A stretch of 64,000 nucleotides of DNA from Methylocaldum sp035627495 (GCF_035627495.1 NZ_DASPLO010000161.1:10051-74050); one strand, 5' to 3'. Shown: positions 29,401-38,264, counted from the stretch's first letter. Numbers and translations are program-made. Notes: generated from the sequence alone by a model not told the origin.

Positions 29401-31116
29401 GATCGGCTGATGCACTTCCAGCCGCTTATGGCTGCCGCCATTGTGAAGCGCCAACAAATTCGGCCGTGGACCGATGTGGGACACCAGCGACATGACCAGC
29501 TCTTCGCGGATCGGGTCGATGGCGGGGTTAGTGACCTGCGCGAAGCCCTGCTTGAAGTAGTCGTAAAGCAATCGCGAGCGGCTGGAGAGCACCGCGAGCG
29601 CCGCATCGATACCCATGGAGCCGACCGGCTCCTGGCCGCTCAAGGCCATGGGCGTCAGGAAGAATTTGATGTCTTCCTGGGTGTAGCCGAACGCTTGCTG
29701 CCGGTCAAGAAGGGTCTGCGAGTCGGGTGGCATGGCGGCGACTTCGGCCGGCAGCTTCTCCAATTGGATTTGGGTGTCGTTGAGCCACTGCTGGTAAGGT
29801 TCGCGATTCGCCAGTTCCGATTTGATTTCGCCATCGTCGATGATGCGGCCCTGTTCGAGGTCGATCAGGAACATCTTGCCGGGCTGCAAGCGCCATTTCT
29901 TGACGATCTTATGTTCCGGAATGGTCAGCACGCCCATCTCGGAGGCCATGACGACGGTGTCGTCGTCGGTGATGAGATAGCGCGCGGGACGCAGCCCGTT
30001 ACGGTCGAGGGTGGCGCCGATTTGCCGTCCGTCGGTGAAGGCCACGGCAGCCGGACCGTCCCACGGTTCCATCAGAGCGGAATAGTATTCGTAAAAGGCG
30101 CGGCGGTTTTCGTCCATTAGGGGGTTGCCCGCCCAGGCTTCCGGAATCAGCAGCATCATGGCGTGGACCAGCGAGTAGCCGCCCATGACCAGAAGTTCCA
30201 GCGCATTATCGAAGCTGGCGGAATCGGACTTGCCATCGGCAATCAACGGCCAAATCTTGTCGAGATCTTCGCCTAGAATTTCGGACGACATCGAATGACG
30301 CCGGGCGGCCATCCAGTTGATGTTGCCGCGCAAGGTATTGATTTCACCGTTGTGGGCAATCATCCGGAAGGGATGGGCCAGATCCCAGGTCGGGAACGTG
30401 TTGGTGGAGAAGCGTTGGTGCACCAACGCGAGCGCCGATACCATCTTCTCGTCGCCGAGGTCGCGATAGAACACGCCGACTTGGTCTGCCAGCAGCATGC
30501 CCTTGTAAACCAAGGTGCGGGACGAGAACGAGGGAATGTAGAACATCTTGCCTTCGGCAAGGTTCAGGTCGCGAATTCTCTTGTCGATCTGTTTGCGGAT
30601 GACGAACAGCTTGCGCTCGAAGGCGTCCTGATCTTTGCAGCTTTCCGACCGTCCGACGAAGACTTGGCGGATTACAGGCTCGATGGCTTTGACCGATTCG
30701 CCGAGCGCCGAGCTGTCTACCGGAACATCGCGCCAGCCAATTACGGTTTGGCCCTCGGCGCGGATGAAATCTTCGACAATGGTTTCGCAGGTTGCGCGAT
30801 GTTCCGGGGTGCGTGGCAGAAACAGCATGCCGACGCCGTAGTAGCCGTAATCCGGAAGGGCGATGTCGAGTGCCGAGCACTCGTCGCGGAGAAAAGCATC
30901 CGGCGTTTGAATGAGAATGCCCGCGCCGTCGCCCGCCAATGGGTCGGCGCCTACCGCTCCGCGGTGAGTCAGGTTTCTTAGGATTTCCAGCCCCTTACAG
31001 ACGATGTCGTGGCTTTTTTGGCCCTTGATGTGAGCGATGAAACCTACGCCGCAAGCGTCATGTTCGTTGCGTGGGTCGTATAGACCTTGCTTGGCGGGTA
31101 TGGCGTTGAAACTCAT
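26485..31116 (-). CDS. gltB: Glutamate synthase large subunit
   Basis: Alpha subunit of glutamate synthase: hydrolyses glutamine and reductively transfers ammonia to 2-oxoglutarate. A propeptide of 21 residues precedes the nucleophile Cys22 (EHDACGVGFIAH). Then come the type II amidotransferase domain, the central domain, the FMN synthase domain with GEGGELSERF, the 3Fe-4S cysteines in CIMMRKCHLNTCPVG (about residues 1134-1145), and the C-terminal glycine-rich beta-helix. Length 1543, slightly long for the family. With gltD it forms the high-affinity ammonium assimilation route. Confidence 0.97.
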   Translation of the reverse strand: MSFNAIPAKQGLYDPRNEHDACGVGFIAHIKGQKSHDIVCKGLEILRNLTHRGAVGADPLAGDGAGILIQTPDAFLRDECSALDIALPDYGYYGVGMLFLPRTPEHRATCETIVEDFIRAEGQTVIGWRDVPVDSSALGESVKAIEPVIRQVFVGRSESCKDQDAFERKLFVIRKQIDKRIRDLNLAEGKMFYIPSFSSRTLVYKGMLLADQVGVFYRDLGDEKMVSALALVHQRFSTNTFPTWDLAHPFRMIAHNGEINTLRGNINWMAARRHSMSSEILGEDLDKIWPLIADGKSDSASFDNALELLVMGGYSLVHAMMLLIPEAWAGNPLMDENRRAFYEYYSALMEPWDGPAAVAFTDGRQIGATLDRNGLRPARYLITDDDTVVMASEMGVLTIPEHKIVKKWRLQPGKMFLIDLEQGRIIDDGEIKSELANREPYQQWLNDTQIQLEKLPAEVAAMPPDSQTLLDRQQAFGYTQEDIKFFLTPMALSGQEPVGSMGIDAALAVLSSRSRLLYDYFKQGFAQVTNPAIDPIREELVMSLVSHIGPRPNLLALHNGGSHKRLEVHQPILTNQDLEKIRRIEARTGGAFKTKTVSFCYSADTGAGGMEPALKALCARAELAVHEGNNILVLSDRDIDAEHIAIPALLATSAVHYHLTRTGLRTKVGLVVETGEAREVHHFALLAGYGAEAVNPYLAFDSLSDLREKLPEQLSEDEVHKRYIKAIGKALLKIMSKMGISTYQSYCGAQIFNAVGLSEEFLDEYFTGTICTIGGAGLREIAEETMRRHRLAFSDAPLYRNALDVGGEYAYRVRGEDHVWTPETISKLQHATRTNSWETYLDYTRSINQQSERLLTLRGLMDFNFDERESVPLDEVEPVKEIVKRFATGAMSFGSISYEAHTTLAIAMNRIGGKSNTGEGGELSERFKPLPNGDSMRSAIKQVASGRFGVTAEYLVNADDLQIKISQGAKPGEGGQLPGHKVDAIIAKVRHSTPGVGLISPPPHHDIYSIEDLAQLIHDLKNVNPAARISVKLVSEVGVGTIAAGVAKAHADHVTIAGYDGGTGASPITSIKHAGLPWEIGLAETHQTLVLNKLRGRICVQADGGMRTGRDVVIGALLGADEFGFATAPLIVEGCIMMRKCHLNTCPVGVATQDPELRKRFTGQPEHVVNFFFFIAEEVRQLMAKLGFRSFEEMIGRSDKLDMCKAINHWKAAKVDLSRILYRPEAAPGVAISNCEPQDHGLEKALDHKLIELARPALDERKPVRIEMGVRNFNRTVGAMLSGELAKRHGHAGLPEDTIYVRMKGTAGQSFGAFLAAGITLELEGEANDYVGKGLSGGRIAIYPSPESPVVPEENIIVGNTVLYGAIGGECYFRGVAGERFAVRNSGAIAVVEGVGDHGCEYMTGGIIVVLGSTGRNFAAGMSGGVAYVLDETGDFEHRCNLAMVELEPILAEDIALENLDHQGGDLETHGMVDIMHDMTRHDVQRLRTLIEKHRRYTGSGRAKQILENWSAYAPRFVKIMPVDYRKALEKMQKAKTQTEAHH

Positions 31117-31540
31117 GGTATACCTCTGTCAGGGGTGTGGTCTTTCTATTGCCGGTTCGCGGTTTACAAGAGAATGAATAATGCGGTTCCAGTAGTGGAC
31201 CGCCGCGGCCGTCAAGAATTCGTGTTCGCAGTTACTTTTTGGGGTGTCCGAAATGACGACGTGAGGCCGCCCTTTAGCCAAATGGGCAAGAAATATAAAG
31301 AATCCGGCGGGTCTTTTCAAGGGCGCCCCCGCTGTGCGCTTGGCGCTTAGCACAAATGCGGCAAAATAAATTTGTTTCGGTGCGGAGATTGATCTCGTTC
31401 GCCGCTTGACCATCTGTCCCCGAAGCGGCGATAAGAGGCCAGTATTGCTTGCCGAGCCCGGTTGCCTTTACTTTATTGCCGGAAAATTACGACGGTTCCG
31501 CAACAAGGTGGAGCATGCGCGCTAACCATGGGGAATTAGA
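31117..31540. other. Divergent regulatory spacer, gltB / hydroxylase gene
   Basis: About 420 bases between divergent genes. It must contain both promoters. A TTGACG hexamer facing gltB is visible near 31215, but no well-spaced -10 follows, so I do not call a promoter. No gene is supportable. Confidence 0.4.
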
Positions 31541-32758
31541 ATGACCGAAAAATATGACGTGATCATTGTGGGCGGCGGCATGGTCGGAGCCACCTTGGGC
31601 TGCGGCCTCGGAGGAAGTCACCTGCGAGTGGCCGTAATTGAGGATGCCCCGCCGCCGGCTTTTGCGCCGGAGCAAGCCCACGACCTTCGGGTATCCGCGG
31701 TCAGTGTCGCATCCGCCAGCATTCTTAAGACGGTGGGTGCCTGGAAAGGCATCGCTTCGCGTCGATTCTGTCCATTCCGGAGGATGCGGGTGTGGGAGCG
31801 GTCGGGTGATGTCGAATTTCGCAGCGAGGACATCAACGAGCCGGTTTTGGGATATATCGTCGAAAACCGAGTGATCCAGTTGGCCTTGCTTGATCGTCTA
31901 GTCGAGTTTCCCAATATCGATTTTCTCTGCCCGGTCAAAACCAAGATGATCGATTACGGGCCGCAAGGCTCGACCGTCGAATTGGAGGACGGCCGCGTCT
32001 TATCGGCGCGTTTGTTGGTCGCGGCAGATGGCGGCTATTCCCGGGTGCGGCAAGTGGCCGGCATGGGCGTAAGCGGTTGGGATTACGAGCAGCACGCCCT
32101 GGTGCTGACGGTGGAAACCGCATACGGCCAGCAGGACATCACGTGGCAACGGTTTACGCCCAAAGGCCCGCAGGCATTCTTGCCGCTGGACGGGCCCCAT
32201 GCGTCTCTCGTTTGGTACGAGGCGCCGGAGGAAGTCAGGCGCCTGAAAGCTTTGCCGGACGACGTTCTTCTCCGGGAACTAATCTCCGTTTTTCCCACCG
32301 CCCTGGGCGATATCAACCGGATCACGGCGAAAGGCAGTTTCCCGCTCAAGCGTCAACACGCATTGAGTTACAGTAAGGAGGGCGTGGCTCTGATTGGCGA
32401 TGCGGCCCACATGATTCACCCGTTGGCGGGACAGGGCGTGAATATCGGTCTTCTGGACGCCGCGGCGCTGGCACAGGTGCTGGTCGGCGCCCACAGAAAT
32501 GGCCAAGACATCGGTTCGATCAATACGCTACAAGCCTACGAAAGCATGCGTCGCAGCAACAATTTGATCATGATGACGGCTATGGATATGTTCTATCGCG
32601 TGTTCGGGACCGCGAACCGCCCGTTGCGATTTGTCCGGAATTTGGGATTGGGTTTGGCGGAGCGCGTAACGCCCGCCAAAAAAATAGTGATGCGGTATGC
32701 GATGGGCTTGGGCGGCCAACTCCCGAATTTAGCGCGTGGCGAAGCCATTTTGGGCTGA
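31541..32758 (+). CDS. UbiH/UbiF/COQ6-family FAD hydroxylase
   Basis: Flavin monooxygenase of the family that hydroxylates the ubiquinone ring. The N-terminal dinucleotide motif VGGGMVGATLGCGL, the central DG motif (LVAADGGYSRVR) and the second FAD motif GDAAHMIHPLAGQGVN are visible. Length 405. The family contains several position-specific hydroxylases (UbiF, UbiH, UbiI, UbiM) and I cannot assign the ring position. GGGGA lies seven bases before the ATG. It is not next to other ubi genes. Confidence 0.88.
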   Translation: MTEKYDVIIVGGGMVGATLGCGLGGSHLRVAVIEDAPPPAFAPEQAHDLRVSAVSVASASILKTVGAWKGIASRRFCPFRRMRVWERSGDVEFRSEDINEPVLGYIVENRVIQLALLDRLVEFPNIDFLCPVKTKMIDYGPQGSTVELEDGRVLSARLLVAADGGYSRVRQVAGMGVSGWDYEQHALVLTVETAYGQQDITWQRFTPKGPQAFLPLDGPHASLVWYEAPEEVRRLKALPDDVLLRELISVFPTALGDINRITAKGSFPLKRQHALSYSKEGVALIGDAAHMIHPLAGQGVNIGLLDAAALAQVLVGAHRNGQDIGSINTLQAYESMRRSNNLIMMTAMDMFYRVFGTANRPLRFVRNLGLGLAERVTPAKKIVMRYAMGLGGQLPNLARGEAILG

Positions 32759-32909
32759 ATGAGGGATGACCTGGAATGGGCAATGACATCTATCCTTGCG
32801 GCTCGGGCGCGATGAGTTTGCTATAGTACCCGTGGCAATTTTCAGTACATTTGTTCCTGATGCTATTGCTAAGACATTGATTAACCTCCCTATGCGAGTG
32901 AAACGACTT

Positions 32910-33299
32910 ATGGTCAAAAAGCTATCTGTATTTCTTTGCACCGTATTCGCTCTGAGCGGCTGCGCAACGTATACCGGATGGGAGCCGGTGGTGGATACCT
33001 ATAACGATCCGAATGCGTATCGGCTACAGCAGGACCAGGCGGAATGCAAAATGCTGGCTCGCCAGGCGGGCAGCACCGGAACGGAGGCGGCGAAAGGGGT
33101 CGCTGCAGGCGCATTGTTGGGTGCCGCGGCGGGTGCCGCCATCGGCGCGGTAGCGGGCAATCCCGGCGGCGGTGCGGCGGTCGGCGCAGCCGCGGGCGGT
33201 ATCGGCGGCGGTGCTCACACTGGTGTTTCGGGCGACGATCAATATAAGCGCGCTTACATCAACTGCCTCCGCAATCGGGGACACAGAGTCGTTAATTAG
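32910..33299 (+). CDS. Glycine-zipper lipoprotein
   Basis: Small exported lipoprotein with a lipobox ALSGC (Cys18) and a long Gly/Ala-rich glycine-zipper segment (about residues 55-105) that probably inserts in or packs against membrane. A conserved-looking C-terminal stretch, YKRAYINCLRNRGHRVV, carries a second cysteine. The ATG at 32910 is preferred because GAGTGA precedes it and it gives a compact signal peptide; ATG codons at 32892 and 32796 are in frame. A strong terminator follows 21 bases after the stop. Confidence 0.8.
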   Translation: MVKKLSVFLCTVFALSGCATYTGWEPVVDTYNDPNAYRLQQDQAECKMLARQAGSTGTEAAKGVAAGALLGAAAGAAIGAVAGNPGGGAAVGAAAGGIGGGAHTGVSGDDQYKRAYINCLRNRGHRVVN

Positions 33300-33320
33300 T
33301 AAGCCGATCGGTCTAAACAC

Positions 33321-33367
33321 AAACAATCCCGCCGTTGTGCTCCGGGCACCGGCGGGATTGTTTTTTT
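33321..33367 (+). terminator. Intrinsic terminator
   Basis: A perfect 14-base stem (AAACAATCCCGCCG pairing with CGGCGGGATTGTTT) encloses a 15-base loop and runs into seven T residues. It ends transcription of the glycine-zipper lipoprotein gene and insulates the acyl-CoA synthetase gene downstream. It is the clearest terminator in the window. Confidence 0.93.
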
Positions 33368-33412
33368 GCGTTTGCCGCTATAAGGCGTAAACCTGTCCGA
33401 GAAGGTGCCACC

Positions 33413-34954
33413 ATGTCGTCGTTGATTCATGCTCTCCGGGAAAGCGCCCGGCTTTATCCTGACCGGCCCGCGGTAATCCTCGGCTCCCAGATCATCGATC
33501 ATGCCACTATGGGCGATCGATCGGATCGCATGGCGGCGGCTTTGGCGGCTCGAGGCGTGGCCAAAGGGGACCGGGTTGCGCTTTATTGTCCCAATTCGGC
33601 GGAATTTGCCATCGCCTACACCGGCATCGTGAAAGCCGGGGCGACCGTCGTTCCGATCAATCTGCTGCTGAACACGGAAGAGATCGGCTTCATTCTTAAC
33701 GATTCCGGCGCCAAGGGCTTGATCTTTCATCAGGCCTTTTCGAAACAGACGGAATCCGTGCTTCAGGCGGCGCCAGGAATAGAGTTTCGCGTGTCCGTAG
33801 GCGGCGAGGCTGAAGGCGCCGTGGCGTTTGAAGCTTTTCTGGACTCGGATGCTCCGATACCGGAGATCGATTGCGATCCGCAAGAGGATCTTGTCGTCAT
33901 TCTCTACACCTCGGGCACCACCGGGCGTCCCAAGGGGGCGATGCTGACCCATGGAAATCTGGTCGCCAATACCCGAAGTGTCCGCGAGGCCATGCATTGG
34001 CGTCCGGGCAAGGATGTCGTGCTATTGGTTTTGCCGATGTTCCATGCGTTCGCGGCCACCGTAGGCATGCTCACGCCCTTGACCAACGGCTGTGCGTTCG
34101 TTCCGCTGCCGCGATTCGAGCCCGATCAGGTCGCCGACGCCATCCACGCCAGTCGAGCCACGATTTTTCTGGGCGTACCCAGCATGTATACCGTATTGTT
34201 GCGCCTCAGGGACGAGCGTGTGCCGCTGCTTTCCTCCGTACGTTATTGCGTTTCCGGCGGCGCCGCGCTTCCGGTCGACGTGCTGCGGCGCTTCGAAGAA
34301 AAATTCAACATCAGGATCTACGAGGGCGACGGGCCGACCGAATGTTCGCCCGTGACCTGCGTAAACCCTATCGACGGCTTCATCAAACCGGGAACGGTGG
34401 GCTTGCCGGTACCGGGAGTCGAAATGAAAATCCTCGATGAGGATGGGCGCGAGTTGCCGTGCGGCGAGGTCGGCGAGATTGCCGTACGCGGTGCCAGCGT
34501 GATGAATGGATATTGGAAGCAACCGGAAGCGACTTCCGAAGTGTTCCGCGGCGAATGGTTTCTAACGGGTGACCTGGGGACGCGGGACGAAGACGGCTAT
34601 TTCAGCATCGTCGATCGCAAGAAGGATCTGATCATCGTCAACGGCATGAATGTCTACCCTCGCATGATCGAGGAGGTGCTCTACCGCTTTCCGCCGATCC
34701 GCGAGGCGGCGGTGGTCGGCGAGCCGCATGATTTGCATGGCGAGATTCCGGTCGCGTATATCGCCAGCGATGAATCGAGGCCCACGACCGAAGCCGAAGT
34801 CCGCGCTTTTTGCCGGGAGCATCTCGGGCGCCACCAAGTTCCCCGTAAGATCGTCTTTCTCCCGGAATTGCCGAAAAATGGCGCGGGCAAGATCCTCAAG
34901 CGACAACTTCGGAAACACGGCGAAATCGAGCGCGGCGTGCAGGATCTCGAATAA
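33413..34954 (+). CDS. Long-chain acyl-CoA synthetase
   Basis: AMP-forming ligase that activates a carboxylic acid to its CoA ester through an acyl-adenylate. The ATP motif YTSGTTGRPKGAMLTH lies at about 164-179. Also present are GDGPTECSPVT, the GDLGTRDEDGYFSIVDRKKD region, and the catalytic lysine near the C-terminus in NGAGKILKRQ. Length 513. The ATG at 33413 begins the natural N-terminus although the frame is open upstream. Substrate chain length cannot be told from sequence; fatty acid is most likely. Confidence 0.9.
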   Translation: MSSLIHALRESARLYPDRPAVILGSQIIDHATMGDRSDRMAAALAARGVAKGDRVALYCPNSAEFAIAYTGIVKAGATVVPINLLLNTEEIGFILNDSGAKGLIFHQAFSKQTESVLQAAPGIEFRVSVGGEAEGAVAFEAFLDSDAPIPEIDCDPQEDLVVILYTSGTTGRPKGAMLTHGNLVANTRSVREAMHWRPGKDVVLLVLPMFHAFAATVGMLTPLTNGCAFVPLPRFEPDQVADAIHASRATIFLGVPSMYTVLLRLRDERVPLLSSVRYCVSGGAALPVDVLRRFEEKFNIRIYEGDGPTECSPVTCVNPIDGFIKPGTVGLPVPGVEMKILDEDGRELPCGEVGEIAVRGASVMNGYWKQPEATSEVFRGEWFLTGDLGTRDEDGYFSIVDRKKDLIIVNGMNVYPRMIEEVLYRFPPIREAAVVGEPHDLHGEIPVAYIASDESRPTTEAEVRAFCREHLGRHQVPRKIVFLPELPKNGAGKILKRQLRKHGEIERGVQDLE

Positions 34955-34993
34955 AACCCGCCGAATTTCCCGGCAGCAGAGGTTTCTACCGCC

Positions 34994-36448
34994 TCACTGT
35001 TTTCTCCGCTCTTCCTCCTCGGCAAGCAGTTGTTTCAAGCGCTCCTCAATGACGGAGTTGAGATAAAAATTATCGCCGGCCGTTTTCTTGGCCAGACGAA
35101 GTTGGAGGATGGCGGCGCGGTTTTGTCCCGAAGCGTAATAAGACTCGGCTACGTAACGATGCGATTCGGCGTCGTTGCCGAGTTGGCTGTAGGCTTGCGC
35201 CATCAGGTTGTAGACCTCCGGCGTGGGTGGGTGACGGCGGGCGTACTCTTGCAGCAGTTTGCGCGCCTGTTGCGCTTTGCGAGTGGTGAGCAGGGCGCGA
35301 ACATAGTTGAGTGTTAGCGCCCGGTTGTCCGGAAAGCGCTGTAGCGCCGTTTCATAAAGCTGGATCGCCCGAGGGTAGCTCTTGGTTTCCAGTTCGGCGG
35401 TGGCCAGCGCGTTGACGAAATGGGATTGATCGGGATACGCGTCCATGAGCTTTTGCAGGATGGGTTTTGCATCCCTCGCCCGCGTATTGGCGATCAAGGC
35501 CAAGGCTAACCCATAGGCGGAGACGTCCTGCTGCAGCTTAGTGCCCTGGCCGCTGACCGCCTTGAAATAATCCAGCGCGCTGCGGGGATTGGCGGCGGTT
35601 TGTACCCGAAGTTTGGCGCGGACGATTTGGTACGCGAAGGAATCGGGGTATTGCCGGTATGCAAACTGCTCCGCGCGTCCGCGCGTATCCGAGATACGGG
35701 ATACCGTAACCGGGTGGGTCAGCAGGAATTCGGGCAATTGTCGGCCGGCAAAGCGGGTGGATTGCTGCATCCGTTCGAAGAACGTCGGCATGGCGCGCGG
35801 ATCGAAGTCGGATTTCGATAAAATCTGCATGCCGACCCGGTCGGCTTCCGCCTCGTTGTCGCGGGTGAAATTGATTTGGTACTGAAGACTGGCGGCTTGT
35901 GCGGCGATCAAGGCCGCCTGACCTAACTGCCCGGATTTCGCGCCCAGCAGAACGGCCGCCAGCATGGCGGCGGCGGTGGGCAGCGATAAGCGTCCCGCGG
36001 CTTGAAATGTTTGAAGGAGATGCCGCTGGGTAACGTGGGCGATTTCGTGCGCCAGAACGGAGGCCAGTTCGCTTTCCGCTTCGGAGGTCAGAATCAGCCC
36101 GGAGTTGACGCCGATGTATCCGCCGGGTCCGGCGAAGGCGTTGATCGCGGGCTCGCCGACAACGAAGAAATGGAATGTCTGTGCTGGGGTGTCGCTGGAG
36201 GCTGCAAGCTTCTGGCCTATGGATTGGATATAGTCGTTGACTTCCGGATCCTGGCTGATGTCGAGCTGACTGTGCAATTTGCGGTAAAAGGCTTCGCCGA
36301 GTTCCCTTTCCTGCTGTGGCGTCATGAGCGTTCCCGTCGAGTCGCCGATGTCCGGCAACTCGATATTGTTTTGCGCGAGCGCGGGTTGCAGCGCCAACGA
36401 ACCCAGGCTGAGAATGAGCAGAGATGCGAGCAGTTTGTCGAATTTCAT
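34994..36448 (-). CDS. bepA: BepA-like periplasmic M48 metalloprotease with TPR
   Basis: Periplasmic zinc protease and chaperone that monitors outer-membrane protein assembly. A signal peptide (about residues 1-25) is followed by the M48 domain with HEIAH at 134-138 and the third ligand in NEAEADRVG near 192. The C-terminal half is TPR-like. The ATG at 36448 gives a proper signal peptide; an upstream ATG at 36493 is in frame but would place 15 extra residues before it. It is divergent from the tus operon. Confidence 0.9.
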   Translation of the reverse strand: MKFDKLLASLLILSLGSLALQPALAQNNIELPDIGDSTGTLMTPQQERELGEAFYRKLHSQLDISQDPEVNDYIQSIGQKLAASSDTPAQTFHFFVVGEPAINAFAGPGGYIGVNSGLILTSEAESELASVLAHEIAHVTQRHLLQTFQAAGRLSLPTAAAMLAAVLLGAKSGQLGQAALIAAQAASLQYQINFTRDNEAEADRVGMQILSKSDFDPRAMPTFFERMQQSTRFAGRQLPEFLLTHPVTVSRISDTRGRAEQFAYRQYPDSFAYQIVRAKLRVQTAANPRSALDYFKAVSGQGTKLQQDVSAYGLALALIANTRARDAKPILQKLMDAYPDQSHFVNALATAELETKSYPRAIQLYETALQRFPDNRALTLNYVRALLTTRKAQQARKLLQEYARRHPPTPEVYNLMAQAYSQLGNDAESHRYVAESYYASGQNRAAILQLRLAKKTAGDNFYLNSVIEERLKQLLAEEEERRKQ

Positions 36449-36654
36449 GATGTATTTCTGCGCTGTACGCGGCGCGATCGCGGATGAATTCATGATCCTA
36501 GAAACGGTAGTCGCACACTTGGGCGCGTAGTGGCTTCACCCAAACGGTGAAGCGGGTAGAAGATAGGACAGTCTAGTCATCTAAGCGGTCAATTGCCGTT
36601 TCTAGGATGATGTGCGATTGCTCGATGAACCGGTTTCCGGAAGAGTGTTAGGAG

Positions 36655-37044
36655 ATGAAATACGCCATTCAAGTCAACGCCGGACCTTTTTACTCTCAAG
36701 CGGCACATACGGCTTACCAGTTTATCAAAGCCGCGTTGGATAAAGATCACGAAATCGTACGCGTCTTCTTTTATCATGACGGTGTTCATAACGGCGTTCG
36801 CCATGTATTGCCCGCGGAGGACAGGCATTTGATTCCCGCATGGTCCGCCTTGGCCGGCGACTACGGGCTCGACCTGGTTCTTTGTATCTCGGCGGGCCAG
36901 CGGCGCGGCTTGCTGCCCTCGGACGAAACGGCACCAACGGATCGCGATGCCGCGGTGGTGGCGGACGGCTTCCGCGTCGGCGGTCTGGGGCAATGGGTGG
37001 AGGCCTGCTTGAAGGCCGACCGCGTGTTGGTTTTCGGTGACTGA
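36655..37044 (+). CDS. tusD: Sulfurtransferase TusD/DsrE
   Basis: Subunit of the TusBCD (DsrEFH) hexamer that passes persulfide sulfur toward TusE/DsrC. The active cysteine is Cys77 in LVLCISAGQRRGLL, the position of the catalytic cysteine of DsrE/TusD. Length 129. It is the first gene of a four-gene operon with overlaps or gaps of only a few bases. A GGAAGAG ribosome-binding site precedes the ATG. Confidence 0.93.
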   Translation: MKYAIQVNAGPFYSQAAHTAYQFIKAALDKDHEIVRVFFYHDGVHNGVRHVLPAEDRHLIPAWSALAGDYGLDLVLCISAGQRRGLLPSDETAPTDRDAAVVADGFRVGGLGQWVEACLKADRVLVFGD

Positions 37045-37408
37045 ACCGGTGCGTAAGAAGTTTCTATTCGTTATGCGCCGCGGACCAACCGGCGCAGTGA
37101 GGGTTCGGGAATCCTTGGACATGATCATGACCGCCGCCGCCTTCGACCAAACCGTGCGGCTTCTTATGCTCGATGACGGCGTTTTCCTCCTCAAACACGG
37201 TCAGCAGCCCCGAGCGAGCGGGCTGAAACCCGTTGCGCCGATGTTCGAGGCTTTAGCGTTGTACGATGTGGAGGACATTCTGGTGGAGCGGGAGTCTTTA
37301 CAGGAGCGGCATTTGAACGCCGAAGATCTAGCCATACCGGTTCGTATCGTGGAACGGGGGGAAATCGCTGGATTGACGGCGGGACATGACATCGTGATCT
37401 CCTGCTAA
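37037..37408 (+). CDS. tusC: Sulfurtransferase subunit TusC/DsrF
   Basis: Second subunit of the TusBCD/DsrEFH complex. The start KKFLFVMRRGPTGAVRVRES and the region LLMLDDGVFLLKHGQ are typical of TusC/DsrF. It has no cysteine at the TusD active-site position; its only cysteine is the last residue. It starts at a GTG overlapping the tusD stop by eight bases, and its stop shares a base with the tusB start. Confidence 0.91.
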   Translation: MTEPVRKKFLFVMRRGPTGAVRVRESLDMIMTAAAFDQTVRLLMLDDGVFLLKHGQQPRASGLKPVAPMFEALALYDVEDILVERESLQERHLNAEDLAIPVRIVERGEIAGLTAGHDIVISC

Positions 37409-37716
37409 TGGCGACTTTACACCTGGTCAACCGCTCGCCTGGCGAAAGCCGTGCCCTGGAACACTGTCTCGCTCGGGCGGGAATGGGCGATGCGGTGCTG
37501 CTGATCGAGGATGCGGTTTATGCCGCCGTGAAAGGCGCGGGTTTTGAGGCTGTCACCCGGCCGGCTATGGGACAATTGAGGTTTTATGCCTTGGGACCAG
37601 ACCTAGAAGCTCGCGGGGTACAGACATCCGAAATTGCCGAGGGAATTCGCGTTGTCGATTATGTCGGATTCGTCGATTTGACCGCCGACTACCAGCCTAT
37701 TCAATCCTGGTTTTAA
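37408..37716 (+). CDS. tusB: Sulfurtransferase subunit TusB/DsrH
   Basis: Third subunit of the sulfur relay hexamer. MATLHLVNRSPGE and the downstream GDAVLLIEDAVYAA match TusB/DsrH. A cysteine is present at position 20 (ALEHCLARAG), the position of the conserved DsrH cysteine of sulfur oxidisers. Length 102. It lies within a translationally coupled operon, with three bases between its stop and the next start. Confidence 0.91.
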   Translation: MATLHLVNRSPGESRALEHCLARAGMGDAVLLIEDAVYAAVKGAGFEAVTRPAMGQLRFYALGPDLEARGVQTSEIAEGIRVVDYVGFVDLTADYQPIQSWF

Positions 37717-37719
37717 GCC

Positions 37720-38049
37720 ATGATCGAAGTGGACGGCGTAAGCTTGGAAACGACCGAAAGCGGATTTCTGGCCGATGCGAACGCATGGAACGAGCATGTC
37801 GCCGCCGTTCTGGCGGCAAGCATACCCATCGCGTTGACCGAGGCGCACTGGGAGATCGTGCGGTTCATCCGGGGCTACTATTTTAAATTCCATCATCTTC
37901 CCAACACCCGCATGTTCGTCAAAGCGGTGCAGAAGGAATTCGGAGACGAAAAAGGCACGTCCCGCTACCTGCATCGGCTGTTCCCCGAGAGTCCCCTCAA
38001 ATACGCGTGCCTCATCGCAGGTTTACCCAAGCCGCCGGGGTGTATTTAA
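37720..38049 (+). CDS. tusE: DsrC/TusE family sulfur carrier with both redox cysteines
   Basis: Sulfur carrier accepting persulfide from TusBCD/DsrEFH. Conserved features are the TEAHWEIVRFIRGYYFKFHH segment and the C-terminal arm. The arm reads YACLIAGLPKPPGCI, with two cysteines separated by ten residues. That C-x10-C arrangement defines DsrC proteins able to form an intramolecular disulfide or trisulfide; TusE-type proteins keep only the penultimate cysteine. No dsrAB genes are in the window. Its role may be tRNA 2-thiolation, sulfur-energy metabolism, or both. Confidence 0.93.
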   Translation: MIEVDGVSLETTESGFLADANAWNEHVAAVLAASIPIALTEAHWEIVRFIRGYYFKFHHLPNTRMFVKAVQKEFGDEKGTSRYLHRLFPESPLKYACLIAGLPKPPGCI

Positions 38050-38053
38050 GGTG

Positions 38054-38082
38054 GGCAGGGTGGGCACCGCCCCACCCCTGCC
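38054..38082 (+). terminator. Hairpin after the tus operon
   Basis: GGCAGGGTGGG pairs with CCCACCCCTGCC with one bulge and a six-base loop, starting four bases after the tusE stop. No T-run follows, so it is either a weak or Rho-assisted terminator or an mRNA-stabilising hairpin. The next 180 bases before lgt hold nothing recognisable. Confidence 0.5.
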
Positions 38083-38264
38083 GTTAACGATCCCAAGTGT
38101 CGGGATCGAATCCGCGCCCCGGAACGGATCGGGAACACCGATTCGGCCATTACTTTGACGGCCGATTCCCGTGGCGATGCTGGCCGATGGCGGGCATGAA
38201 AGGCTGGGTCATCTCGGCCCGCTCGCTGCGCTGACGACGCCCGGCGCCATGACGGCGCGCCGTT

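Noticed and set aside
31200..31225. Sigma-70 promoter for gltB (TTGACG on the minus strand)
   Set aside because: No acceptable -10 hexamer at 16-18 bases, so not called.
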